63,694 nucleotides of DNA from NCBI GenBank assembly GCA_900759665.1, contig CAAEWE010000039.1:1-63694 (forward strand), written 5' to 3'. Origin of the DNA: Lachnospiraceae bacterium. Its GTDB lineage: Bacteria; Bacillota; Clostridia; Lachnospirales; Lachnospiraceae. This document shows, one piece after another, positions 8,212-17,801 of this stretch. A program made the translations under genes and the position numbers. The notes under the pieces were generated by a model. The model had not been told where the DNA came from and did no database searches. It saw nothing but the letters and a program-made list of their open reading frames with translations. How positions within the stretch are numbered: position 1 is the first letter of the stretch; each line of letters begins with the position of its first letter.

Positions 8212-9708
8212 TTATTGATATAATTGTTCAAAACGCTGATATGCCTCATCCCACACATCCGTATCCTGCGGAAGATATTCTGCGGTATCAAAGGATGCTG
8301 CAAGAATATTGCATTTTTCTTCTCTGGTCCGGTATGCTCCCAGTGCATAAAGCTGTTCCATAATATTGCCAACAGCGGTTGCCTCACTGGCACCTGTGAT
8401 CACAGGAATCCCCAATGCATTGGCGGTAAACTGGTTGAGCACCTGATTCTGTGCACCGCCCCCCACGATATAAAGCTTTTCTTCCCATGTGATATACGGT
8501 CTCAGGCTCTGATATACCTGCCGGTAACGCATGGCAAGACTTTCCAGCACACAGCGGATCAATGCTCCGTCTGTCTGCGGTACCGGCTGACCAGTCTGTT
8601 CGCAGTACGCCCGGATCTTCTCCGGATAATTGCCGGGCTGCATAAAATCGTCCGGGCGGATAAAGCTTTGCAGCGGTTTCTCTGCTGCCGCCATTTCGTT
8701 CATCTGTGCAAAGCTGTACTCCTTGCCCTCTCTCTGGAAGCTGCGGCGCAGCTCCTGATTGAGCCAGAGTCCTATAATATTAACGGTCGGACGATATCCT
8801 CCGTCCCAGGTTCCCTCGTTGGATATCTTGTCATGAATGACCTGCTCTCCCTCCAGCATGGTTCTGGAAGAAATCCCCATCAGGGACCATGTTCCACTGG
8901 ACAGGAAGGTAAACTCCTCCTCTCTGGCAGGCACGGCGGCAACAGCGCAGGCTGTGTCATGACCTGATACTGACAGGATATGAAGCTTCTCCTGTCCTAC
9001 CTCTCTGGCAACGTCTGGTCTGAGCGGTCCCAGATCCTTTCCGGCATAGTCAAGCGGTGCCAGCAGAGACGGATCTATTCCTGCTTTCTCCATCAGCTCC
9101 ACTGCCCATTTCTTTTCCTTCATATCCAGAAGCTGTGAGGTGGATGCGATAGAATACTCGCTGTGTACTACTCCCGAAAACAGGTACTCGATCAGATTCG
9201 GCATGAACAGGATCTTATCTGCCGCCTTCATCTGCTCCGGCATCGCCTTCTGTAAATAACACAGCTTATATAAGGTATTATACGCAAGGCTTGCAATACC
9301 GGTCTGTGAAAATGCGTAGCGTTCTCCCTCCTGTACTGCCTTATCGTGATCCTTCTCCTCCGATACAAAAGATGCCAGAACTGCATCCATGTTGTCCTGA
9401 TCCAGTGCCGCATCCCGGTAGCTTCCCGGCATGCCGAGAAGATTTCCCTGTGCATCGATCATCCCACAATCCACGCCCCAGGTATCAAAACCAACACCGG
9501 AAAGAGGTTCCTTACAAAGGCGCATCCCTTCCTTCATCTCCTCGTAAAGGGAGACGATATTCCAGTATGCCCGTCCGTTTAAAACGGAAAAGTTGTGTGG
9601 AAAACGGTGGATCTCCTCTAAAGTGATCTTCGTACCATCAAAACGAGCCAACATACCTCTGCCACTGCTGGCTCCCAGATCAAATGCCAATACATTAATC
9701 GTATCCAT
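8212..9708 (-). CDS. rhaB: L-rhamnulokinase
   Basis: A 498-residue FGGY-family sugar kinase that phosphorylates L-rhamnulose to L-rhamnulose-1-phosphate. The N-terminal phosphate-binding motif is FDLGASSGRGM. RhaB-type signatures include GFDTWGVDCGM, SGHDTACAVAAVP and LSSGTWSLMG, with the C-terminal ATP-binding IVGGGAQN. The ATG at 9708 is chosen because GGAGGAAGG lies immediately upstream; an ATG 30 bp earlier lacks a site. No isomerase, aldolase or transporter gene is adjacent, so it is isolated from the rest of the rhamnose pathway in this window. A related FGGY function cannot be fully excluded. Confidence 0.88.
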   Translation of the reverse strand: MDTINVLAFDLGASSGRGMLARFDGTKITLEEIHRFPHNFSVLNGRAYWNIVSLYEEMKEGMRLCKEPLSGVGFDTWGVDCGMIDAQGNLLGMPGSYRDAALDQDNMDAVLASFVSEEKDHDKAVQEGERYAFSQTGIASLAYNTLYKLCYLQKAMPEQMKAADKILFMPNLIEYLFSGVVHSEYSIASTSQLLDMKEKKWAVELMEKAGIDPSLLAPLDYAGKDLGPLRPDVAREVGQEKLHILSVSGHDTACAVAAVPAREEEFTFLSSGTWSLMGISSRTMLEGEQVIHDKISNEGTWDGGYRPTVNIIGLWLNQELRRSFQREGKEYSFAQMNEMAAAEKPLQSFIRPDDFMQPGNYPEKIRAYCEQTGQPVPQTDGALIRCVLESLAMRYRQVYQSLRPYITWEEKLYIVGGGAQNQVLNQFTANALGIPVITGASEATAVGNIMEQLYALGAYRTREEKCNILAASFDTAEYLPQDTDVWDEAYQRFEQLYQ

Positions 9709-9733
9709 ATCCTTCCTCCATATATTTCGTTTG

Positions 9734-9749
9734 TACATACGTTTATGTA
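9734..9749. promoter_or_regulatory. inverted repeat upstream of rhaB
   Basis: TACATA-CGTT-TATGTA is a perfect 6-4-6 inverted repeat located 26-41 bp upstream of the rhamnulokinase start codon. It could be an operator for a sugar-responsive regulator. No matching regulator gene is nearby, and no clear -35/-10 pair was found beside it. Confidence 0.35.
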
Positions 9750-9827
9750 GATATTATTACTGACTGTCTATCGCAGATATCTCCGTGATCTCACCATAAG
9801 CCGGAACTCCGGATCAGCAGTGAATTC

Positions 9828-11738
9828 CTAACCGGATATCTGATTCGCTTCCCGCAGATACTGTAAAAATTCCCGTTCCGGTAATGGCTTGGAATAGAAA
9901 TATCCCTGCAGAAAATCCCCCTGCAGCCTTTTAAAGATATCAATATGCTCCTGCGTCTCGATCCCCTCTGAGATAATCCTCTTTCCTTCTGCATGGATCA
10001 TCGGTACCAGCTGATCAAGATATTTATTTTCTCCTCTGCCATAAGACCATACAAGACTCTTATCAATCTTTACAAAATCCACCGGCAGACTCACAATACT
10101 GCTGACATTGGAATAACCGGTTCCAAAATCATCCAATGCGATCTTGGCTCCCGAGGAACGAAGAGTTTCCAATGTCTCCCGTATCTCTTCCTTATCCATA
10201 ATGCCGCTCTCCGTAATCTCCAGATGCATTCTCGACATCGGAATATCGTACTCCCCGGCGATCCGGATCAGATTTTGTGCAAGCTCCTCATAACAACACT
10301 GCACCGGGGAAAGATTGATATTAATATCATCAATCCCCATGTCAAAGATATGATTCTGCGTAGCAAAGATACATGCCTTACGGTAAATCTGCTCTCCCAA
10401 TGCGATAATATCACGATTCTCCTCCGCTACATGAATGAAAAACTCCGGATTGATAAAATTTTTGTCCTTATCCTTTAACCGGGACAATACTTCAAGAGAT
10501 GTAACACGCCCCTTTTCCAGGGAATAGATCGGCTGAAAATAAATCTCAATACTGTTATCCACAACTGCCTGTTCCACCAGTTCCGCCACCTTCTGCTTTT
10601 CTTCGGCCGGCTTGACCGCATCATGAGTCAGAGGGATCAGCTCGCCTGCCTTGTGATGCCCCTGATGATCCGATCTCGCATAAGCTACCCTCTGCAAGAG
10701 CTCATCAACCGATTCACAGGCATCCGGAATATTAACCTCATAAAAGCAATACTCATGAACGATCTCTTCTCCATCTATCGTCCAGATCTTTGGCATGACA
10801 TCCACAAAACGCTGATGAACTTCCCTCGTTTCCTTCTCATTTGGAAGCAGGATTGCAAAAGTAGAGGCTGCAATATGATAATAATCCTTATCTCCGCATT
10901 CCCTCTGCATCAGTTCAGCCATCGCCGCCTGAATTGCAGTCAGCTTGGAATCCTCATACATTTCTGTCATCGCATTAAAATTGATAATGCGGATGATCAG
11001 CACACTGCACTCCTCCTTGTATGCCATCTTTTCCCGGACCGTTTCCTCAAAACCGTGCATTTTGAAAAAACCGGTCACCTCATCCATAAAATAATCGGAA
11101 TTCTGCAGGAACAGATAGCAGCACAATACCATGACACTGTTGACCGCATAAACAAATAAAAAATCAGGAAACAGCGTGTATTGAAGAATCTTTGCTGTCA
11201 CAGTTACCACAGGAAGGACTATGATCCATTTTTTGATCCTCCCGGATACAAAAGAAACCTTGTGCATCAGGATCAGCGGAATAAATAAATATACAAAACT
11301 CAGAGCCGTGACCAGATAATACCAGGCATTTTTGCAAAACACTCCCTGTGCATCAAAACGGTAAAGCAGACCGGTAAACGGGGTTGCCACAACCATTATG
11401 ACCCCAAGAACAAACGGAATGCACCAAAATAGTCTGTATTTCCGGACAAAATCCAGCCGGCGGAGCAGTTCCATGGCATACATAGAATAATTTACCGAGT
11501 ATACCAGTGACGATATCAAAAAAAGGCTCTGCACCAGAACTCCAAGCCACACAGGCACAGGGTGATACGTTACAATTCCACAAAGGACATCCCAAACAGC
11601 AGTCCCTGCTCCCAGCACCATCAGCCAGAAAAACAGACTGCTCCGATAAACACGCAAATGTCTTTGTCGAAAAAATACAAGCGTTGCTGCGATCATAAAC
11701 ATAACTGCAGCAAGCTCATAATGAACCTGTATCTCCAT
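9828..11738 (-). CDS. membrane-bound cyclic-di-GMP phosphodiesterase (degenerate GGDEF + EAL)
   Basis: A 636-residue protein. An N-terminal region of six to seven hydrophobic segments (about residues 8-220) is followed by a GGDEF-like domain without the GGDEF signature and a complete EAL domain in the C-terminal 250 residues. Key EAL motifs are present: EVLSRL (the EAL position), NINLSP, LEITES, DDFGTGYSN, VKIDKSLV and SEGIETQEH, ending in QGYFYSKPLP. It is therefore probably an active c-di-GMP hydrolase. The ATG at 11738 overlaps the upstream stop (TAATG) and has GGAGG 8 nt before it, indicating coupled translation with the degenerate EAL paralogue. Confidence 0.9.
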   Translation of the reverse strand: MEIQVHYELAAVMFMIAATLVFFRQRHLRVYRSSLFFWLMVLGAGTAVWDVLCGIVTYHPVPVWLGVLVQSLFLISSLVYSVNYSMYAMELLRRLDFVRKYRLFWCIPFVLGVIMVVATPFTGLLYRFDAQGVFCKNAWYYLVTALSFVYLFIPLILMHKVSFVSGRIKKWIIVLPVVTVTAKILQYTLFPDFLFVYAVNSVMVLCCYLFLQNSDYFMDEVTGFFKMHGFEETVREKMAYKEECSVLIIRIINFNAMTEMYEDSKLTAIQAAMAELMQRECGDKDYYHIAASTFAILLPNEKETREVHQRFVDVMPKIWTIDGEEIVHEYCFYEVNIPDACESVDELLQRVAYARSDHQGHHKAGELIPLTHDAVKPAEEKQKVAELVEQAVVDNSIEIYFQPIYSLEKGRVTSLEVLSRLKDKDKNFINPEFFIHVAEENRDIIALGEQIYRKACIFATQNHIFDMGIDDININLSPVQCCYEELAQNLIRIAGEYDIPMSRMHLEITESGIMDKEEIRETLETLRSSGAKIALDDFGTGYSNVSSIVSLPVDFVKIDKSLVWSYGRGENKYLDQLVPMIHAEGKRIISEGIETQEHIDIFKRLQGDFLQGYFYSKPLPEREFLQYLREANQISG

Positions 11739-13654
11739 TATACTTCCTCCATATACATATGAATCCGCTCCGGTGCCAGTACACCGGCATAATAATTTCC
11801 CTGAAGATAAGATATATTGCCAAGTTCCTTTACTTTCCTGTAGCAAACCTCATTGTTAATTCCTTCGAGACAGATTTTCCATCCATTGTCCCGCAGCATA
11901 TTGATCTGATATTTTAAAACATCACTTTCTCCGGAGCAATACCTTCCTACCATTTTTTCACTGATCTTGACAACACGGAAAGGCATCTTCATAATCCCCT
12001 GCAGATTGCAGACGTTATCTCCGTAACGATCCAGAACCACAGTAATCCCTTCCCGGATCAGATCATTGATATATTGATCCAGCCGTTCAAAGGGAACGCT
12101 CATATCCTCTGTCATTTCCAGACATAACCGTTCCAGCGGAAACTCATATTTCCTGGCAAGAAAGCGGTATTCCCGAACCACTGTCTCCGAACTGATATGT
12201 AACGGTGTCACATTGATGATCAGCTTCTGGAAACCATGCTCCAGAATCCTCTCCTTCATCGCCAGCTCCATAGCACTTTCCAGAGTGATCCTGCCCAGCT
12301 CCCGGACATATCCCATCTCTTTTGCAACAGCCCAGATTGCTCCTTCCGGAATCGCCTTTCCGTTTTCTCTGCGCATATAGATTCTGGCTTCTATGGCATG
12401 TCTCCTGCCTGTGACCGCATCCATTACCGGAGAAATACCGATATCGCACCGTTTGTCCTGCATGATTTTTTTCAGCATGCGTCCAATCTGCAACTCCAGA
12501 TCAATATTCCGGCGAACCTCTCCTTCATAACGGAGAAGCTGTCTGTCATGAAGCTGGTCCTTCAACATCTTTTTCATGCTAGCAACCATTTTATAAAACT
12601 CAGACTGATCATATGCCGCTTCTTCCAAGGTCAGCATGTAAAATCCATAACTGATCGGAATGGATTTATTGTTGATCCGCAGTGTCCCCGGAAGCCTCTG
12701 GGAAACTGCCTCATAAAGAGCAATACTGTCCTCTTCTTTCCTCTGTAATACAGCAAAATCGGAGCCGTGAATATGAAACTGATTGTGTCTTCCTCCATAC
12801 TGCCGCAGAATATCCCCGATCTCGCCCATAACTCCCACAAGCTCCTCTTCTTCACAAATACTTAATATGTTCAGGTAATTCTGTATTGTGATAAAAAGAC
12901 AGCTGAATCTCTGACGATATTTGAATTTTTCCCGGATCACTTTACGGAAACCTGCTCTGGAAAAACCCCCGCTGATCCGGTCTGAATAGCGGTCCAGATT
13001 CTGATACAGCAGATAACAGACGAAAATCATAAATGCTGTTGCATAAAAACTTAAAAGATATGATGTGTCCTTCAACAAAACAAACTGCAGCACTACCATA
13101 ACATTGTAATATATCCATAATGCCGTGCAGACGATCCCCCGATAAACAGCATTGCGGGAAGAATCCAGAAATGCTGTCACACAGGCTCCCAGAAAATAAA
13201 CCGTCACCAGAAGAAAGTTCAGATTTCCCAACGATCCCTTATAACAAACACCCTGGGCATCATAATAAAAAACCAGATGTGTGACGGGACTGGTCACATC
13301 CAGAATTGTCATGATCAATGCCGGAAGCACCATTTCAATGTTGCGGATGCTTTTCAGAATAACCCTGTGGCCACTGAGTGCATGCCAGTATCGTAAATAA
13401 TAAAGCGCCATCCAGATCATTGCAACTCTCGGAACCACGGATTTCAGATTCCACATATAATAACTGTCTGGAAACACAAACTCCCGAAATATATTGACAG
13501 CAATATCAAGAGCAGAAAAGAACACACCTGCCCGGAGCAATTGTTCAAAACAGCGGTTCATATACAGATCCAGCCAGTTTTTCTTTTTGTAACTGACCGC
13601 GATGACAATCAAAAATATCACTGCGATCACTTCATATGCATACTCGCTCGCCAT
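11738..13654 (-). CDS. membrane protein with degenerate GGDEF and EAL domains
   Basis: A 638-residue paralogue of the downstream EAL protein with the same layout: about seven hydrophobic segments, a GGDEF-like domain without signature, and an EAL fold. The catalytic residues are altered: the EALSR position reads EARIYM, DDFGTGYSN reads LDRYGDNVCN, and the KIDKS lysine region reads KISEKM, while LEMTED and LEGINNEV survive. Loss of the metal-binding aspartate pair predicts no phosphodiesterase activity, so it is more likely a c-di-GMP sensor or partner protein. The start at 13654 is preferred because GGAGGAG precedes it; that site overlaps the ATG 12 bp upstream. It is the second of three genes in a c-di-GMP operon. 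Confidence 0.85.
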   Translation of the reverse strand: MASEYAYEVIAVIFLIVIAVSYKKKNWLDLYMNRCFEQLLRAGVFFSALDIAVNIFREFVFPDSYYMWNLKSVVPRVAMIWMALYYLRYWHALSGHRVILKSIRNIEMVLPALIMTILDVTSPVTHLVFYYDAQGVCYKGSLGNLNFLLVTVYFLGACVTAFLDSSRNAVYRGIVCTALWIYYNVMVVLQFVLLKDTSYLLSFYATAFMIFVCYLLYQNLDRYSDRISGGFSRAGFRKVIREKFKYRQRFSCLFITIQNYLNILSICEEEELVGVMGEIGDILRQYGGRHNQFHIHGSDFAVLQRKEEDSIALYEAVSQRLPGTLRINNKSIPISYGFYMLTLEEAAYDQSEFYKMVASMKKMLKDQLHDRQLLRYEGEVRRNIDLELQIGRMLKKIMQDKRCDIGISPVMDAVTGRRHAIEARIYMRRENGKAIPEGAIWAVAKEMGYVRELGRITLESAMELAMKERILEHGFQKLIINVTPLHISSETVVREYRFLARKYEFPLERLCLEMTEDMSVPFERLDQYINDLIREGITVVLDRYGDNVCNLQGIMKMPFRVVKISEKMVGRYCSGESDVLKYQINMLRDNGWKICLEGINNEVCYRKVKELGNISYLQGNYYAGVLAPERIHMYMEEV

Positions 13655-13692
13655 GTGCTCCTCCATTCCAAAATCAGGTTAATAATGTAACG

Positions 13693-14754
13693 TTACTCAT
13701 CTGCCGCACTGTGCTGGAACAGATTGTATCTGTCTTTTCCGGAACGCTTCGACAGATATAATGCCTTGTCCGCTTTCTGATAAACAGACATAAAATCCTC
13801 TCCGTCTGTCGGTGCAGATGCAATACCAATACTTGCAGAAACCTCTACCTCCTTGTCCCCGTTAGCATATTTTGCCTTGAGACTCTGGCAGAGCTGCTGC
13901 CCTTTCTTGCTCATATATTCTGTGAGGTTTTCCAGATCAAACGCATCGAAACCCACAAATACCGCAAATTCATCACCACCAAGACGTCCGATCAATGCAT
14001 TGGCAGGAAAGACTTCCTTGATCTTTTCTGCAGTGTCGGTCAGGACACGGTCTCCATATGCGTGACCCAGATTGTCATTGACTTCCTTGAAATTATCCAG
14101 ATCGATCATAAAAAATACCAGATTCTCGCTTCTCATACGATGCTCCAGCTGTGCAGAAACTCTGCTCTCCATAGTCTTTTTGTTTAAAATACCGGTCAGA
14201 AGATCATTTTCTGCCATCTCGGTGAGTTCCTTCTCCTGTGTCATCTGGGAGTCAATATTTTCCATACGGACTACAAATCGTTTATTTTTCTGGTTCTTTT
14301 CATGCTTTACCAAAGTGCCTGTCACTGCATACCATGCATATGTATCATCCAGTCTGCGAAGCAGCAGATCTGTTTTGAAGTATTTCTCTCCACTGTCAAA
14401 AAAGCCGCGTATTTCTGACCGGACCGGTGTTGCCTCCTCATTGACCCAGTTATAGATGTCATAGACCTCTACCCCCATAAAATCCAGCATGTCAAATCCT
14501 GTAAACTGCCCGATCGCCCCGGTCACAACGAGATGCTGGGGAGAGAACGTATAATCCAGCCAGATACTTTCCTTTTGCTCTGCGATCAGATCATAGCGTT
14601 CCTTCTCCTCGTAGATTTTCTTGAACTGAATACCCAAAAATGCAATCACTGCACAAAGCATAACAATACACACTGCCAAAGCGGCGATCGCAGAAATGAA
14701 TGAAACCCTTTCTAATGCCGCCGCAATTGGGTAATAAAATAGCTTTTGCCACAT
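13693..14754 (-). CDS. membrane-anchored diguanylate cyclase (PAS-like + GGDEF)
   Basis: A 353-residue protein that makes cyclic-di-GMP from two GTP. One hydrophobic segment is at about residues 15-45, a PAS-like sensory region at about 60-170, and a C-terminal GGDEF domain carries DLDNFKEVND and the intact GRLGGDEFAVF active site. The I-site position is not obviously RxxD. It lies 38 bp upstream of the degenerate EAL gene on the same strand, so synthesis and breakdown of the messenger are encoded together. Confidence 0.92.
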   Translation of the reverse strand: MWQKLFYYPIAAALERVSFISAIAALAVCIVMLCAVIAFLGIQFKKIYEEKERYDLIAEQKESIWLDYTFSPQHLVVTGAIGQFTGFDMLDFMGVEVYDIYNWVNEEATPVRSEIRGFFDSGEKYFKTDLLLRRLDDTYAWYAVTGTLVKHEKNQKNKRFVVRMENIDSQMTQEKELTEMAENDLLTGILNKKTMESRVSAQLEHRMRSENLVFFMIDLDNFKEVNDNLGHAYGDRVLTDTAEKIKEVFPANALIGRLGGDEFAVFVGFDAFDLENLTEYMSKKGQQLCQSLKAKYANGDKEVEVSASIGIASAPTDGEDFMSVYQKADKALYLSKRSGKDRYNLFQHSAADE

Positions 14755-14881
14755 ATTCTCTACCTTTTATCCTTTCTTCTGCAAATATGTGATTTCGTAC
14801 TGTACGCCTTCCCCTTGTTTTACCTTCTCAAAATAAAACCTTATTGATATGATTATATCATCCTTCGAGAAAAAAGAAAAG

Positions 14882-14910
14882 AAAAAAAAGCGACTGCACT
14901 TCCAGCCGCT
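14882..14910 (-). terminator. intrinsic terminator after trpA
   Basis: An AGCGGCTG/CAGTCGCT hairpin with one G-T pair is followed by eight T on the minus strand. It starts 20 bp after the trpA stop codon and marks the end of the trp operon. Confidence 0.9.
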
Positions 14911-14929
14911 TTTCGAACATTTATGGAAT

Positions 14930-15703
14930 CTAATCTGCCAGTCCTACCACCATTTCATGGACGTAGTCATAAATATGGGAACCTGCATTCTCACCGTACC
15001 GGGCAACAATCTTCACAATAGCACTTCCCACAATGGCTCCGTCCGCAATAGAGCTGTACTTATGCACCTGCTCCGCTGTGTTGATACCAAAACCAACGGC
15101 TGTCGGTATATCTGTGACTTCTTTGATCAGTCCAACGATCCTGCCCACATCTGTAGTGATCTCACTGCGGACTCCGGTTACTCCCATGGAAGATACTACA
15201 TAGATAAACCCGGTCGCTTCCTTTGCGATCATCTGGATCCGATCCTCAGAGGTCGGTGCGATCAAGGAAATAATATCCACATTATGAGCTGCCGCAATAC
15301 CGGCTAACTCCCCCTTCTCCTCAAACGGCATATCCGGAATGATCACGCCGTCAATTCCGACTTCCTCACATTTAGAACAGAATTTTTCATAGCCATACTT
15401 AAACAATGTATTGAGATATGCCAGAAATACCAGTGGAATCTGTGTCTTCTGACGGAGACGTGCCACCATGTCAAACAACTTATCGGTAGTACACCCTGCC
15501 GAAAGTGCCCGGATATTTGCCTCCTGGATCACCGGACCCTCTGCGATAGGATCCGAGAATGGGATACCAAGCTCCACGAGTCCTGCTCCTGCCTTTTCCA
15601 TCTGCAGGACAAACTCCTCTGTTTTATCAAGATTCGGATCGCCTGCTGTTATAAATCCGATAAATGCCTTTTTGCCGTCAAATGCGTTATGTATCCTAGT
15701 CAT
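14930..15703 (-). CDS. trpA: tryptophan synthase alpha chain
   Basis: A 257-residue TIM-barrel protein that cleaves indole-3-glycerol phosphate to indole. FITAGDPN, ELGIPFSDPIAEGPVIQ (with the catalytic Glu/Asp pair), the PDMPFEE loop, SSMGVTG, and the phosphate-binding GFGINTAEQV are all present. The start at 15703 lies inside the end of trpB (8-bp overlap), giving translational coupling. An in-frame ATG 51 bp upstream has no homologous sequence. It is the last gene of the trp operon. Confidence 0.97.
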   Translation of the reverse strand: MTRIHNAFDGKKAFIGFITAGDPNLDKTEEFVLQMEKAGAGLVELGIPFSDPIAEGPVIQEANIRALSAGCTTDKLFDMVARLRQKTQIPLVFLAYLNTLFKYGYEKFCSKCEEVGIDGVIIPDMPFEEKGELAGIAAAHNVDIISLIAPTSEDRIQMIAKEATGFIYVVSSMGVTGVRSEITTDVGRIVGLIKEVTDIPTAVGFGINTAEQVHKYSSIADGAIVGSAIVKIVARYGENAGSHIYDYVHEMVVGLAD

Positions 15704-16883
15704 GTAAATCAACCCCCCTGTATCTTGCAATTGCTGCCACATCCTTGTCACCACGTCCTGACAGACAGCAGATAATGATCTGATCTTTTCTCATAGTCGG
15801 TGCAAGCTTCATCACATGAGCTACTGCATGGGAGCTCTCGATGGCTGCGATAATGCCTTCCTCTCTGGCAATATATTCAAATGCCTGCACAGCCTCCTCA
15901 TCGGTTACCGGGACATACTGTGCTCTGCCGATATCCTTGAGATATGCATGCTCCGGTCCAACGCCAGGATAATCCAGTCCCGCCGAAATAGAATATACCG
16001 GTGCGATCTGTCCATACTCATCCTGACAGAAATAAGACTTCATTCCATGGAATACACCCTCTGTACCGGTTGCCATAGTTGCCGCCGTTCTGTCTGTGTC
16101 TACGCCATGACCTGCCGCCTCGCAGCCAATGAGTTTAACATCCTCATCCTTGATAAACTCATAAAACATTCCCATGGCATTGCTGCCACCGCCGACACAT
16201 GCCATCACCACATCCGGAAGCTTTCCTTCCTTTTCCAGGATCTGTGCTCTCGCCTCGCGGCTGATGACGCTCTGGAAATCACGGACGATCATCGGGAATG
16301 GATGAGGTCCCATAACAGAACCGAGGACATAAAGGGTATCATCCACACGGCTGGTCCACTCACGCATACATTCGTTGACGGCATCCTTCAATGTCATGGT
16401 GCCGCTCTCCACCGGGTGAACCTTTGCCCCCAGAAGCTCCATACGATAAACATTGAGTGCCTGACGGATGGTATCCTCCTTCCCCATATAGATCTCACAT
16501 TCCAGCCCCAGAAGTGCCGCCGCCGTTGCCGTTGCAACACCGTGCTGTCCCGCACCGGTCTCCGCAATGATACGGGTCTTGCCCATCTTCTTGGCAAGAA
16601 GTGCCTGACCCAGTACGTTATTGATCTTGTGTGAACCGGTATGATTCAGATCTTCTCTCTTAAAGTAAATCTTGGCTCCTCCCAGATCCTTCGTCATCTT
16701 CTCCGCATAATAAAGCAGCGAAGGACGTCCTGCATACTCTTTTAACAGCGTGTTTAATTCCTGATTAAACTCCTCGTCCTTTTTATAAAACTCGTAGGCA
16801 TCCTCCAGTTTCTTGATCTCATTCATCAAGGTCTCCGGAATATATTGTCCGCCATGGATACCATATCTTCCTTTCTGACTCAT
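15696..16883 (-). CDS. trpB: tryptophan synthase beta chain
   Basis: A 395-residue PLP enzyme joining indole and serine. The PLP lysine is in LNHTGSHKINN. GAGQHGVATA, the glycine-rich GGGSNAMG phosphate-binding loop, and the C-terminal CLSGRGDKD are visible. It follows trpC by 57 bp with no trpF between them and overlaps trpA by 8 bp. The product forms the alpha2-beta2 complex with TrpA. Confidence 0.98.
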   Translation of the reverse strand: MSQKGRYGIHGGQYIPETLMNEIKKLEDAYEFYKKDEEFNQELNTLLKEYAGRPSLLYYAEKMTKDLGGAKIYFKREDLNHTGSHKINNVLGQALLAKKMGKTRIIAETGAGQHGVATATAAALLGLECEIYMGKEDTIRQALNVYRMELLGAKVHPVESGTMTLKDAVNECMREWTSRVDDTLYVLGSVMGPHPFPMIVRDFQSVISREARAQILEKEGKLPDVVMACVGGGSNAMGMFYEFIKDEDVKLIGCEAAGHGVDTDRTAATMATGTEGVFHGMKSYFCQDEYGQIAPVYSISAGLDYPGVGPEHAYLKDIGRAQYVPVTDEEAVQAFEYIAREEGIIAAIESSHAVAHVMKLAPTMRKDQIIICCLSGRGDKDVAAIARYRGVDLHD

Positions 16884-16940
16884 AATTTATTCTCCATTTC
16901 TTTTATATTTCATACCGTCGTATAACCGGTATCATTTGCA

Positions 16941-17729
16941 TTACTCTGCATATCCGATAAATTCCTTTACCGCTGCCACCCTGTCATCTGCACGCATCAT
17001 GGTTTCCCCGATCAGCACACCGTTGACGTTATGTTCCATGAGCTGACGGATATCTTCCTTTGTTTTGATCCCGCTCTCCGATACAAAAAGTACATTCTCC
17101 GGCACACTCTGACGATAGCGGATACTGTTATTAATGTCAACCGTAAATGTATGAAGATCACGGTTATTAACGCCGATCAGGCGTGCCCCGATCGTTAAAG
17201 CACGATTTACTTCTTCCTGATCATGTGCCTCCACGAGAGCTGTCAACCCTAAGCTGTCCGCAATATCAAAAAACCGTTTCAACTCCTCATCCGTCAGGAT
17301 CGCACAGATCAGAAGAACTGCATCTGCACCCATAAGCTTTGCCTCATAGATCATAAATTCATCTACCACGAAATCCTTACGGATGATGGGAATACTGACT
17401 GCTTCGCGAATTTCCTTCAGATAAGTATCACTGCCCTGAAACCAGTACGGCTCTGTCAGCACAGATATCGCACGGGCACCGCCCTTTTCATAGTCTCCGG
17501 CAATCTCTATATACGGAAACTCCTCTGCGATCACCCCTTTGGATGGAGATGCTTTTTTCACCTCGCAGATAAAGGAAAGTCCCGGGGCTGCAATGGCTTT
17601 TTCAAAAGGAAAACCCGTGTCACTGTTCATCGCCAGAGCCTTCTCCCTGATCTGATCAAAAGGCTTCTCCTGCTTTAACTGTGCGACACGCTCCTTCGTT
17701 TTTGCCGCAATCTCATTTAATATTGTCAT
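16941..17729 (-). CDS. trpC: indole-3-glycerol-phosphate synthase
   Basis: A 262-residue TIM-barrel enzyme that closes the indole ring. CEVKKASPSKG with its catalytic lysine, IIRKDFVVDE, ALVEAHDQEE, GVNNRDL, VSESGI and the phosphate-binding NGVLIGE are visible. The ATG at 17729 gives the usual length; upstream in-frame codons are not family sequence. It is not fused to trpF. It follows trpD and precedes trpB in the operon. Confidence 0.97.
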   Translation of the reverse strand: MTILNEIAAKTKERVAQLKQEKPFDQIREKALAMNSDTGFPFEKAIAAPGLSFICEVKKASPSKGVIAEEFPYIEIAGDYEKGGARAISVLTEPYWFQGSDTYLKEIREAVSIPIIRKDFVVDEFMIYEAKLMGADAVLLICAILTDEELKRFFDIADSLGLTALVEAHDQEEVNRALTIGARLIGVNNRDLHTFTVDINNSIRYRQSVPENVLFVSESGIKTKEDIRQLMEHNVNGVLIGETMMRADDRVAAVKEFIGYAE

Positions 17730-17801
17730 AATAATTTCTATTCCCTTCCCAGTCCACAAACTGCGAACTGCCGGCACATTATGCACCACTTATACCTCTT
17801 T

